Source: Xenoacremonium recifei (Eukaryota > Ascomycota > Sordariomycetes > Hypocreales > Nectriaceae). Taken from it: 48,438 bases of DNA. Under the pieces are notes generated by a model. That model saw nothing but the letters and a program-made list of their open reading frames with translations. It did no database searches and was not told the DNA's origin. A program made the position numbers and the translations under genes. Shown piece by piece: positions 30,883-41,883 of this stretch. Positions within the stretch are counted from its first letter, which is position 1. Every line of letters begins with the position of its first letter. Where the stretch lies: positions 1 to 48,438 of the forward strand of contig WOFQ01000111.1 of NCBI GenBank assembly GCA_012184525.1, in the 5' to 3' direction.

Positions 30883-32743
30883 TCAGGCATTGACCACACT
30901 CGGTGCTCGACTGGGCGCACGGCTGGCGGCCCGGCTGGCGGAGGGAGTTCCCCGAGGAGTACCACGAGGAGTGACACGGCTCTCGCCAAAGAAACGGTGC
31001 TGCTGGCTGTAGGTACGAGGACCTGCAGAAGCTGGAACAACAGTTAGTATATATGGAATTTTAAAAGGATGCTTGAGACTTACGTCGGCGCGAATCAGTG
31101 AGGTGCGCATGCATGTGATGACCCTCTGCCTGCGACTCATTGCGTGCATCTGCCAAACGCTGGGCAAACGGCGAACGCTTGCGCAGGGCAGGGCCCTTCC
31201 AGTAGATAACATAGACGGCGATGACCAAAATAAACGAGATACAGAACAGAATAGTCAGGGCGTATTCCAGGTTCTTGCCACTGGAAGCACCAATGTTCTG
31301 GAAGAAGGGCAGGGCGGGAAGTGTGAGGACACCGGCCAGGAAGTCTCGAGACCACCCATTGCCACCGGTGGCTGAAGCTGCGTAGGGACCGTAGGCACAG
31401 ATCATGTAGTCGATGGTGGCCATGTAAATGGCGTAGTTGGCGATACCGATCAGGACGACAAAGATCATGGACCCAATCCAGTGGATGGGCGGCCCCTGAA
31501 CAGTCCAGGCAAATCCAATCAGGCCAATGGGCAAGCAAGGCACCAAGTACAACAGGAACCACAGACGCGATTCGTACTGGGCCCTCTCGTCGTGAGGCTT
31601 GGCCTTTCGCTCCTTGATGTTGCGCTTGATGGCGGGGATAAAGAGCAACCAGGCAAGGACGTAGCCGATACCAATCGACAGGAAGGACAGGCCGACCTGG
31701 ACGGTGGTGAAGTTCCACTGCGCGTAGACGAGCGCGAATGACTGGATGAACATGAAGATGAGGGCGTCAGAGAAACCCGACAGCAGCGAAAGCACCAGCA
31801 CAATGGGCTCGGTGAGGAACATCTTGAAAGGTCGAATCCAGGTGATCATGATCTCCTTGGCCGAGAAGCGGTCGCGGAAGGGCACAAGCTCATCAGGACC
31901 CCAGACGTTGGCGCCGGGGTTCTCCTTTCTGCGGCTCTTGGCAATGCGGTTCATGAGAATGGTCGAGCGAGTCTCAGGCACAGTAAAGAAGTGGACGAGC
32001 TGGATGAAGCCACCGAGGATGAGCTGGATCCAGATCGACCAGCGCCAGTGAAGGTACTCCTCAGAGAAGCCTCCCACGATAGGGCCCAGAACGGAACCGC
32101 CAACGGAAGAGAAGACGACGTATGCGACAGCGTACTGCTGGTCATCGGACTCCCACATATCGGCAATCATACCCAGCGTCACTGAGCCACCGGCGGAAGA
32201 CAGACCACCAAGGGCTCGGCCAACCATGACGGAAGCAAAGTTGGGCGCCAGAGCAACGGGAAGCTGCCAGACGTTGACGAGGAACAGTGAGAGCTGCATA
32301 ACCGGCCAGCGACCAAACTCCTCAGACCACGGCGCCCACAGCTCACAGCCAAAGGCATACAGCACAAGGAAGATCATGGCACCACAGCGGGCAGCCTGCT
32401 CACTGACATTGAACTCATCAGAGATACCGCCAATGGCATTGGAGTACAGCGAGGTGTTGAAGTTCATCGAGACCTGCACCCAGAAGATGACAGTCAGGAT
32501 GTACCACTTCTTCCAGGTGGGAAAGCCGAAGCCCAGCTCATCGTAGCAGTCGTCCTCGGTGATCTCGTACTTGTCGTTGGTGCCGAGCTTCTCGAGGTGG
32601 CGGCCCTGGCCGTCGGATGAGTCGTCGTGCTTCTCGATGGGCGTGGTCTGGCTGGTGTCCTCGCCCTCAAGGCGCGAGTTGGCGATCTCCAGGTCATGGG
32701 CGTTGATGACCTGGGGAGGGTCTTCGGAGAACGTGGTAGGCAT
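30883..32743 (-). CDS. MFS multidrug/polyamine-type transporter (DHA1 family)
   Basis: Proposed CDS complement(join(30883..31022,31084..32743)), 599 aa. A hydrophilic N-terminus of about 85 residues precedes 12 membrane helices. MFS signatures include the helix 2-3 loop WSEEFGRWPVM and helix 5 GPIVGGFSEEYLHWRW, the latter matching the antiporter motif C region of DHA1 drug:H+ antiporters. A central loop (about 275-300) separates the two halves. The start at 32743 (MPTTFSEDPP) is the only ATG near the frame opening. The last exon adds a basic, low-complexity tail with TPRGTPRGTP followed by SRA/SRAPS repeats, likely a cytoplasmic phospho-tail. Probable plasma membrane exporter; cargo not known. 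Confidence 0.9.
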
Positions 32744-33927
32744 TGTTGTCAAGATTCAGTTCACTTGAGTTTGATATGGGGTATGAGAGTGTAGTGCGCC
32801 GTTGTACCGGCGATTGTTCTTCTCCACGCTGCCTGTCTCGCCTCTCCAGACCTTCCAACTCTCCTCCATCGCGGGCGGGCCGTTGACTTATAAGATTTTT
32901 GCTCCCTTCCTTCTCTGGGTCGCGATCGTCTCTCGCAGACTTGCAAACGGAACTTTTCAGCGGCAACGCGAATTCCACACTGACATCACAGCACGTTAGA
33001 CTCGCCCGAGAGACCGGAGACCGGAGGGGGGCAACGGGCTGATAGAGAGAGAAAGATACGGGACCGCAGAGACAGACGTGCCATTCCCGGGCCTCTGTCG
33101 AGCGTGGTGGATATGGACATCTGGTGGAGCTGGGAGTGATGCCCGGCGCATCCCCGGTGAGTCTCGGGCTTGGGTTCAGACATCCTGAGCTTCTCGAAAT
33201 GAGCACTCAGCCTGGAATTCCCCTCACCGAGGGCCATGAGACGGGGCAATCTGCCAGTGTCTCAGCCGATCTCACCCGTGCCGAGTCGCCCCCAGCAACG
33301 CATCCGAACAGCTGCTTTCTGGCTCGCCATTGTCGATGAGCGATATTAGCTGCAGCCCAGGAAACCACGAGAGTCGAAAACTCTTCAACATCCATGACGT
33401 AGAATGGAGGACGTCCAGGCAGCCGCATTTTGCTGCCACCATTCTCTCCACCGAGTCCACCGCCAACTCCACAGAGCCAGGGCAAGGCGTCGTTATCGCC
33501 CATTGCCCATGGCTTATTCCCATTGAGCCTCCTCGATTGGCTGGCTTGGGCTGGCTAGAGGCTGGCTAGAGGCCGGCATTGCGTCACTGGTTCTTTCGGC
33601 CCTTCTGCCAAGATGCCTTGGCCTTGAGCCGCAACTCGTTGCTGGCGGCTCTGCCGGGAGGCTCATCTACACGCAAATCACGGCATAGAACCTTATGTAA
33701 GGAGCAAAGCTGGGTCTCGTTATTCCCCTCTGGAGAGCACCTGGAGTTGCGGAGGCGTCACGTTGTTTCAATCTGGAGTTGCGGAGTCGTCGCATTGTTC
33801 TCATATGGACTTATGGAGTACTGTCGCGCGGGATGCAAAAGTCTATCACTCCACGACCCCTCCCTCCTCAAGTCATGCTGAAGTTAACTCAACTGGGAAG
33901 TCCGAGATTTGCTTCCCGCAAAACAAC
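32744..33927. other. Intergenic region between the MFS exporter and DUF427 genes
   Basis: The MFS promoter and leader occupy the left part. No coding gene is supported. Small repeats cluster in the right part: gctggctagag twice at about 33551-33573, and the 32-bp tandem pair at 33741-33804, described separately. Confidence 0.5.
33741..33804. repeat. Two tandem 32-bp imperfect direct repeats
   Basis: Copies at 33741-33772 and 33773-33804 both begin ctggagttgcggag and match at 26 of 32 positions, with differences confined to the second half. They abut exactly, as expected of a diverged tandem duplication. The pair lies just beyond the 3' end of the DUF427 gene. Confidence 0.75.
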
Positions 33928-34962
33928 TCAGGCAAACCCCGTTTGGGGCCGCTCCAGCAGCTCTCCATCCAGTAAGATGTCGACCTTCTCGTTGTAGAAG
34001 CACACCAGGCCAGCTATAGCCGCGCTCTCGTGCGTCGGCAGTCGATAGTACCACACGAGGTTCTCGTGCACGTTTTCACCAATCACCACATCGTAATACT
34101 CCGCCTCGCCCTTGTACGGGCATCGCGTGACCAGGCGGCTCTTCCTCAGCACGGCCGGATCGACAGCTGCCAGCGGGAGATAATACCGCGTCGGCAAGCC
34201 CGTCTCTAGGAGGTGGACCGCCGACGAGGATTGGGCTACCGTCTTCCCCGCGACCCTGACCTCAACCGGGCGCGACGAGGAGAGCACGTCGATCCGTTTG
34301 AAGGGGTCTTTTGGGTGCACATAGATGGGCACATCTTCCTCTAGCCATTGATCTGTCAGGCCTATTGTTAGCGAAAACCACGCACTGCTTGCTGATAGAC
34401 CCCACGGAGAAGACCGAGACAATGTGGGTGTTGGTGTGGGTGAGAGGGGAAGAGGAAAGGGGGAGGCAAACCCATCGCTCCAAACTCCAGCCTCGCCATG
34501 CCCGCCAGCGGCCCCAGACGGTGAGCATCATCTACAAACCGAATGACTCGATCCGTCTTCGCTTCCTGGATCCCGTCCCTTGCAGGGATCGTCAACTGCA
34601 CAACAGCAGCGAGAGCCGTCCCATCCTTGGTGATCGTCTCCTTGTCCTGGAGCTTGCAATGCTTGAGCTGGTCAGTCGGCACGTAAAACTGCGGATACCC
34701 ATCATGCTCCCAGACATGAAGCGCACGAGTCGTGTCTACGATGAAGGTATGATTGAGAAGCGCCCGCACGCGCCGGGACGTCGGATGCGTCTTGCGCGGG
34801 CCCTGCTCGAGCAGATGGCGGATCAAGTCGGAGAGCCTGATGTGATGTTGTCAGTCAGGAGGTCATTGGTAACTCCATCTTCGCAGCTCGAATCCGACGC
34901 TGAACACGCGATGAGGAGATGATGATCACGCACTGTGAGCCCGGAGCTCCTGCACGAGGCAT
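33928..34962 (-). CDS. Tandem DUF427-domain protein
   Basis: Proposed CDS complement(join(33928..34352,34472..34836,34934..34962)), 272 aa. The first exon is short (MPRAGAPGS plus a split Gln codon). Two related DUF427 modules follow: one around VWEHDGYPQFYVP, and a complete C-terminal one with ETGLPTRYYLP, TRCPYKGEAEYYDV, WYYRLP and IAGLVCFYNEKVDILLDGE. DUF427 proteins are widespread in bacteria and fungi and have no established enzymatic role. Conserved Cys, Tyr and Trp residues suggest ligand binding. The two introns (97 and 119 bp) are longer than others in the window, but both have good GT-AG sites and preserve frame. Confidence 0.85.
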
Positions 34963-35803
34963 TTTGACGGGGCGAAAGGATTCTCTTAAATGCCTCGTTA
35001 ATATGGAGAGTAAAGGGGTGTTATATGGCTGCCTAAAGTCTCCTATCTCGTTGCTGCGTTCTTTCGATATTGCGATGGAAACGTTGCAATAGTAAGAATG
35101 GATGACGCGGAGCAAGTGAGGGGGAAGAGCAAAATCTCCAACTCGTTTTCTAATGCTGACTGATACAACACTCTTTCTCGTTCATCGTAATGAGACAATG
35201 ATTATCGTAATTTTTCACCATACTTCGACAAAGCAATCCACGTTTAATCAATACTGGGCAGTTTCATTCCTTACTGTAATTTTTCCATCTACCAACTCTG
35301 CAAATATTGACTGACCTCACCCAACAGATCTATTTGAGACTTCAGCGCTTTAGAACCAAACCGGCAACATTGGGAAGGCTAAATGAAAAGATATTTCTAA
35401 TTCAGAAGGTTTCGTTGCATAAGTTTCAATTAACTGAATTCTCGAAGTCATTTCTCCCTACGATACGTCGTTATCTCTCAGACAAAATTCTCCCTCACGG
35501 ATGTCCGGTAACAAGGAAAATCATCTAATCTGTTATTCATCCGTCAATAACATAGTACTTAGAGAACTTGGAGGTGTATTAGCTGATGGACTTCAATCGA
35601 CGTGGTTGGTCTGCTGTCCTGTCGAATGGGTGGAAAGGTTGCACACCAACGTCTTCATTACAAATCGATGCTTAGAAATCACCGCATCGCACCATATCCA
35701 GAACCGTCACCACCATCACCTAAAACGTTGAAATTCACAAAAGAATTCTTAAAAAAATATCTTGATGAGGCCATACTGATAAAAACTGCAACTTTGATTC
35801 AAG
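34963..35803. other. Divergent intergenic region, AT-rich
   Basis: Shared upstream region of the DUF427 and Gal80-like genes. Short frames at 35.3-35.9 kb have no coding character. I see no specific element to call. Confidence 0.45.
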
Positions 35804-36997
35804 ATGTCCCCTATCCGCACCGCCATCATTGGCCTCTCATCCACGGCCGCCACCTCTTGGGCGAGCAGTGCGCATCTACCATATCTGTTGTCGCCAAGAG
35901 GCCGTTCCAAGTACCAAATTGTAGCTCTTTGCAACAGCAGTGTTGAAGCAGCTAAGAAAGCCATTGAGCACTACAAGTTGCCTTCGGAGACGCGCGCCTA
36001 TGGAGATGCCGAGTCTCTAGCCATGGATACTGACATAGACCTTGTTGTCTGCTGCACGAGAGTTGACGTTCACTATGCTTCTGTCCTGCCGAGCGTTAAG
36101 GCCGGGAAAGCTGCATATATAGAATGGCCACTGGCTCAGGATGAGACACATGCCCAGGAGCTCGCTGACGCGGCTAGGCAATCTGGTAGTCGCAGCATCG
36201 TGGGAGTGCAGGGCCGCCTGGCGCCGGTAATCCTCAAATTGCGAGAGTTGATTCAACAAGGGCGTATTGGAAAGGTACTCAGCAGTGAAGTCCGTGCTGC
36301 TGGCGGCTCGGTTGACCGTCAGTTGCTATCTACTGGGCTCAAGTACTTTACACAGCGAGAGGTGGGAGGAAATGTCTTCACTATCGGATTCGGTCACTGT
36401 AAGCCTCCAAGATCTTAAATGTTTCTTTGCCTGAAAGATTCTCACACCGCAGAAGTGTTTGATCAAGTGCAGCAGGTGCTCGGCGAGTTCGCAGACATCA
36501 AGCCTCACTTCCAGCTTCAGAGGCCCCAGATCAAGCTTAGGAATCCCTCAACCGGCGAGATTGTCGAGACTGTCACGTCAAACGTCCCAGACCTGATTAT
36601 CGCCGTAGCCTCGCTTTCCGGTACTGCGACTACGCAAGACGGGGCTTCTGTCCTCTTACGCTTTCGACGAGGTCAACCCTTCAGCGGCGAGCCACCCCTC
36701 GTTTGGACCATCAATGGCGAAAACGGCGAGATCCGCCTTGTGGCACAAGGAGGAACAGCTGTGCATGTAAATGCCGGACTGGTGACCATTGATGTTCACG
36801 ACTTTGAGTCTGATAAGGTCGAGTCTGTTCCATGGGGCTACCAGGACTGGCAGGAGGAACTTCCCTTTGCTACGAGGACCGTAGGCGAAGTCTATGAGAG
36901 ATATGCTGAGGGCGATTTTGAGAATATTGCCTCATTTGATGATGCAGTTGTGAGGCATCGACAACTTGGATCGATGCTGGCTAGCTGGAGCAGCTGA
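35804..36997 (+). CDS. Gal80-like Gfo/Idh/MocA-family protein lacking the catalytic lysine
   Basis: Proposed CDS join(35804..36398,36456..36997), 378 aa. The N-terminal Rossmann domain has TAIIGLSSTAATSW and DIDLVVCCTRVDVHY. The C-terminal half carries the alpha/beta sheet domain (GKVLSSEVRAAGG to VWTINGENGEIRL). The family's catalytic EKP motif reads EWP (YIEWPLA, near residue 107), so the lysine is missing. This is expected for Gal80-type sensors, which bind NAD(P) without catalysis. The 57-bp intron must use the acceptor AGAAG|TG. The earlier CAG would create a stop. Whether this protein regulates either Zn2Cys6 factor in the window is unknown. Confidence 0.85.
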
Positions 36998-37354
36998 ACA
37001 AGAAGAAAAAAGACCGGAAAGTGATGACAATGTGACGAGCGCTCGGCAATGCACCGGGTCGAACCTGTTTAAGCGCAGCCTTACTACCAGATGGGCTCGA
37101 TGAATTTACTACTGGATTAAATCAAGGATCTATGACCTGGAATATTGAGCACCCTTACTTCATATTTCAAAATAAAAGAAGACGATGGTTTAATGATATC
37201 ATGTAACTCATATAAATTTGAAGGCGTCTCGCTTGACTGGAATGTTTGAACAGTCTTCTTACCGAAATCCCTTCGCTTTTGAAGACACAAAAATGACCAT
37301 GAAGCTGATTGCACAAGCAAAGCGAACCCACAATGTGAACTAACTACTGGCTGC
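36998..37354. other. Convergent 3' flank, no gene seen
   Basis: Contains only the two convergent gene ends. A stretch near 37055-37070 resembles a tRNA B box on the minus strand, but no matching A box or stems are present. Confidence 0.45.
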
Positions 37355-39012
37355 TCACAGGTTGTATCTGAACGATTTGTTCTCTCCATCTGTCAGATCG
37401 TCCAAACCATGGCTGATTTCCGGTGTTCCATAGACCTGCTCTCGGTGATTGTTCTCTTTAGCCAGCATCCAGCGTAGCCACAGAGACACAAAGAAGCAAA
37501 TGGCAAAGCATATCATAATGCCAATGAAGCTGTTATCATACCGCGGGGCATATTCGCTGTCTTGAATTAGCTAAGGCTCGAGCAGATGGCCGGAAAGTAA
37601 ACTCACGCGTCAAACATCAGAGGCCCGACGATATTGCCTAACGAGTATCCAATAAACGTTCCTGCGGCATAGATAGCCTTCTTCGTATGCCCGGCCACGT
37701 TAGAAGTACCCAGCCCAATGCATTGGACCCAAGCAGACGAGAAAAAGTTAATGAGATAGAAGCCGACGATTCGGCCAGCCCGGTTTGATGAAGGCAGTCG
37801 CCACCTGTTGTTGAGTTAGAAATTGATCAACAATATTTATCTTTCAAGGGCTGTAAAGGAATTGGGATATACTTACAACAAGGCACATCCAATAATGACA
37901 GGACCACACGAACCGGCAATGATGTACAGCCTTGAATTGGGTACGGTCCTGCCAATGTATCCTGACCCAAGGATGCAAATGAAGGCCAGTGCCCCAATCG
38001 GTAGGTTTAGCAACAGTGAAGTGAAAGTGTCAAAGCCCATGCCATTAAAGACAATGGAGCCAAAGGTCGTCACCGCACCAGAGCCTGTGCAGGAGACGAG
38101 TGAGAGCACCACAATCCCCCACAGCTGGTAGTCCTTCAAGGCCTCCTTGACTTGGTAGGGCTTGAATGTCTTGTTCTCGGCTCCGGCGTTGTTTGCTCTA
38201 ACACGTTCCAAGAGAAGCTTTCTCTCATCGTCGCTAAAGCCCTTTGCCAGCTGAGGGCTGTCTGGGAACAACCACCAGAGAGCCACACCCCAGATAAGTG
38301 TAACGGCACCGGCGATGATATACATGTACTGCCAGGGGCTGAGGGAGCCTCCCGTGATGTGACCAAGCCCATAGTTGATGAGAGGCGACACAAGGAGCGA
38401 TCCACCGCTGAATGAGTACCACCAACTCGATCGCATGACCTGCTCAGAGTGAGTGTACCAGAGGCCAACCACCAGCATGAAGATGGGAGACACGCCAGCC
38501 TCAATGAGGCCCAGCGCGAAGCGGTTGACCAAGAGGCCGGCGTAGGAGTTGCATGCTGGAGTGCATAGGATGACAACAGACCAGACCACACAGATGACAG
38601 TGCACACGATGCGACTGGGGTATCGCTGGGCGAGGTACGAGATGGGGTATGTGCCGGCGATATAGCCGAAGTAGAAGATGAGTGAGACCCAAGAGTATTT
38701 GAGGCCGTCGACTAGCTTCAGATCGTCACGGAGGCCGAAAATTGCAGCCTGGCTCAGAATGGCTTTGTCGTAGTATTGAAGCGCGTAGGTGAAGCAAAGC
38801 TAAGGGGCGTGAGTATTGAGAGCTGCTTAGGTAGGGCGTTCTGTGAGACTCACCACCGGCATCAACCGCCAGTCAATTTTTCTCAGAAGACGCTTACTAG
38901 TCGCCTCATCGACCTCCAGCGGCTGCTCGATTGGCACTTTACCGACGTGATCGGCCAGGGGCCCGTCCCGCATCTCAACAGCGGCATCTTCCGTGTCCTT
39001 CTCGGCCGACAT
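37355..39012 (-). CDS. MFS permease of the anion:cation symporter (Dal5/allantoate-type) family
   Basis: Proposed CDS complement(join(37355..37556,37607..37804,37877..38799,38854..39012)), 493 aa. Cytoplasmic N-terminus with LLRKIDWRLMPV, the hallmark of this family, then about 12 helices with YYDKAILSQA, GYIAGTYPISYLAQRYP, ALGLIEAGVSPIFM, a central loop after WWLFPDSPQLAKGFS, and GHTKKAIYAAGTFIGYSLGNIVGP in helices 10-11. Members import organic anions such as allantoate, nicotinate, pantothenate or sugar acids with protons. It is divergent from the D-lactate dehydrogenase gene over 383 bp, suggesting import of a 2-hydroxy acid, which is inference. Confidence 0.9.
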
Positions 39013-39395
39013 GTCTGGAAACCTTCGGCTTAGGAACTATCAGACTGATAAGGAGGAACAGCGGAATCTGTGCGAACCGGTCGGCTTTTATTCCTCCCCC
39101 GCCCCCCTGTCTCATCCGAATTTTTCATCGGCTCCGGATTCCCCAGATTCCCCAGCTTGTGTGAGGCCATGAAGCGAGGTTTGCTCCATCATGTTGCTGC
39201 TTTGGGAATATCCGGCCGGTTGGCCGAGGAGCTGGCCCCGCAAGTATCCGATGGTGAGAGTCCGATCCGATGCCGATCCGGGCCAGGTTGGGAATATCCG
39301 ACGCCAGGGTATCACGGGAAATTCGATATATTTGTCATTGTTGCCAGAACTCAATTGAAGGCGCCGAGACTGAGCTAAGTGTTTTCGTCAACGCC
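39013..39395. promoter_or_regulatory. Divergent permease/D-lactate dehydrogenase promoter with repeated elements
   Basis: The 13-mer ttgggaatatccg occurs twice in the same orientation (39202-39214 and 39288-39300), with another tatccg at 39245-39250. The 9-mer gattcccca is tandemly doubled (39137-39154), and ccgatccg occurs at 39262-39269 and 39273-39280. Such density in a shared promoter suggests binding sites that co-regulate the two genes. The trans factor is unknown, although a Zn2Cys6 gene lies 2.5 kb downstream. Confidence 0.45.
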
Positions 39396-41401
39396 ATGAA
39401 CCGACTACAAGGACTTCGGGTCGTGGCATGGCAAGGACTGTTCCCGAAGGCCCGTCTCCCAAGAAGAGGCACGCGGGGCCTTTCGTCGTCCTCATCGACG
39501 AGTAGCAATGCGAAGCCGTCACTATACCTAGCTGTGGGACTGCTTGGCGGTGTAGCTGCAGCTACTGCAGTGTCTTATCTGTCTTCCCTGACCTCAATCT
39601 CAGATCTGGGCCCGAGATGGAGAGACTCCAGCCAGCCACGGCCATTGGCCCGATCCAAGTATGCTGACAGGAAGACGATGATCAAGGTACGCGACGCTCT
39701 CCCTTTGTGGCTCAGTATCTTTATATGCCAACTTCACACTACCGCAGGCCGTCGAAGAGATCAAAACAAAACTCGGAGTAGAGGCTGTTAGTATTGACCA
39801 AGAAGATCTCGACGAGCACGGCTATTCCGAATGGTCCACGTCCAACACCGACGTGCGACCTGTCGCAATCGTGCGCCCCAAATCAACAGAAGAAGTCTCA
39901 GCCGTGGCTCAAATATGCACCAAGTACAAGGTTCCAATGGTGCCTTATGGTGCGGGTTCGAGCGTCGAGGGCAACTTCAGCTCGCCATATTCAGGCATCT
40001 GCATCGACTTGTCCTCAATGGACCGCATCGTCGAGTTCCACCCAAACGACATGGATGTAGTGGTGCAGCCAGGAGTCAACTGGGTAAACCTCAACAATGA
40101 GATCAAGGACAGCGGTCTTTTCTTGCCACTGGATCCGAGTCCTACGGCGCTAGTTGGTGGCATGGTAGCGACAAATTGCAGCGGAACGAATGCTATGCGA
40201 TACGGCACTATGAAGGACTACGTCGTAAACCTGACGGTTGTTCTGGCAGATGGATCAATAATCAAGACTCGCCATCGACCGCGCAAGAATTCTGCAGGCT
40301 ACAACCTTACAGCACTGTTTACAGGATCCGAGGGAACTCTGGGCATCATCACTGAAGTAACCTTGAAGCTGGCGATCCTGCCACAAAGCTATAGTGTGGC
40401 CACTGTGACGTTTCCAACTGTCAAGGAGGCGGCCGATGCGGCATTCAACATGATGCTGAAAGGCGTACCTCTGGCGGCTTTGGAGCTGATGGACGACGTA
40501 CAGATGAAGGTCATCAACAAGAGCGGCGGAGCGGGAGGTAGGATGTGGGAGGAAGCGCCCACTCTCTTTCTCAAGTAAGTGCCCTTGACGCTGATAATTA
40601 TGATTGATTGATTGACCTTTGTAGGTTCTCGGGCACAGAAAAGGCTGTGTTAGATAGCACACGCTCGGCACAAGAAATTGCCAAGTCTTATAAATGCAAC
40701 TCGTTCGAATCTGCCACCACGCAGGCCGACATGGACTCGCTCTGGTCGGCGAGGAAACAAGCGCTCTGGGCTACACTGGCAATTAGACCCGAAGGGACCC
40801 AGATTTGGTCAACCGACGTGGCTGTTCCGCTGTCACGGATGGCTGAGCTGATAGGTGAGGAGGATGATCAATCCATATGGAACATTGTGCTAACGAGATG
40901 TAATCACAGAAATCTCTAAGGAAAGGGCAAGCAAGCTTGGACTGTTTACCAGCGTCTTGGGACATGTTGGAGACGGAAACTTCCATCAGATCGTTATGTA
41001 CGACCCCAGTAAGGAAGATCAACGACAAGCTACGCAAGACTGCGTCAATGCAATGATGGATCGGGCGTTGGAGATGGAGGGTACTGTGTCGGTAAGCTTT
41101 TATGTGAACACAACCTCGTTTACTTTGTCTAATGGGATCCTTGTAGGGTGAACACGGAATTGGCATCGGTAAGAAGGTGGGATCACACATTTGCACACTG
41201 CTGTCATTCATGACTTTTATGGCTTACGAAATCTAGCACTGCTTGATGAAGGAACTCGGACCTGCAGCGATTGGTGTTATGCAAGCTTTGAAAGAGACAT
41301 TGGATCCCCAGTAAGTAATTGAGAGGTCAAGTTCTAATCTACGCATCTTGCTGACAACGAATAGTTGGCTACTGAACCCGGGCAAGGTGTTTGACGAATA
41401 A
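39396..41401 (+). CDS. D-lactate dehydrogenase (cytochrome), mitochondrial, FAD-dependent (Dld1-like)
   Basis: Proposed CDS join(39396..39686,39748..40574,40625..40854,40910..41091,41147..41176,41237..41310,41365..41401), 556 aa in seven exons, one only 30 bp. It oxidises D-lactate, and possibly other D-2-hydroxy acids, to the 2-oxo acid and passes electrons to cytochrome c. The N-terminus is Arg/Ser-rich (mitochondrial presequence), followed by a hydrophobic anchor (SLYLAVGLLGGVAAATAVSYL, about 48-68), as in inner-membrane Dld1. The FAD-binding domain has VPYGAGSSVEGN and NCSGTNAMRYGTMKDYV. The C-terminal cap has HVGDGNFH and GEHGIGIGKK. It ends LLNPGKVFDE. It shares a promoter with the permease and precedes a regulator gene. 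Confidence 0.94.
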
Positions 41402-41883
41402 GTTGAGAAGCGTTTCTTTTGCCGTTTGGAACTATCGGAAGTAGATGATAGACGTAGATATATGTGCGATCGACTGTACTCGGTTATAGGCTTGAATGAA
41501 CCTGTGAAATGTCATTGGGAGTGCGACCGGCACTAATCGGTCTATTTGATTGCCCCTCAACGATTTCCGACTACTCGTTAATCCAACGTACAGGGTAGCC
41601 ATAAGGTTGGATCTGTGCATCTGGGGATCCACGTGACCGACTCGCCAGATTGCCCCGCAACTCCAGATTTCGACCCCTTGTTTTTAGGTGGTTTTCTTCC
41701 CCAGGAAAAAGCCGAAGCTTACTTCTCCGGGAACAGCACTCCTCACTGATCAATATCCGTGAAGAAACCCTCCGCACTCTTTGTGACAATGAGGAAACCC
41801 TTGCGTATCCTACAGTCTCTATCCGTGTCCTTGGTCTGATGTGAGAAGGCCCATGGCCAGCATCAACCTAGTACTATCCAACA
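41402..41883 (+). promoter_or_regulatory. Spacer and promoter of the second Zn2Cys6 gene
   Basis: A 480-bp gene-free stretch between two same-strand genes. Open frames here lack coding character. No distinct motif was found. Confidence 0.4.

Noticed and set aside
35307..35731. Short open frames in AT-rich DNA before the Gal80-like gene
   Set aside because: Under 80 codons with random-looking composition and no recognisable motif.
37055..37070. tRNA B-box-like GGTTCGACCC on the minus strand
   Set aside because: No A box at the right distance, and neither the T stem nor the acceptor stem pairs.
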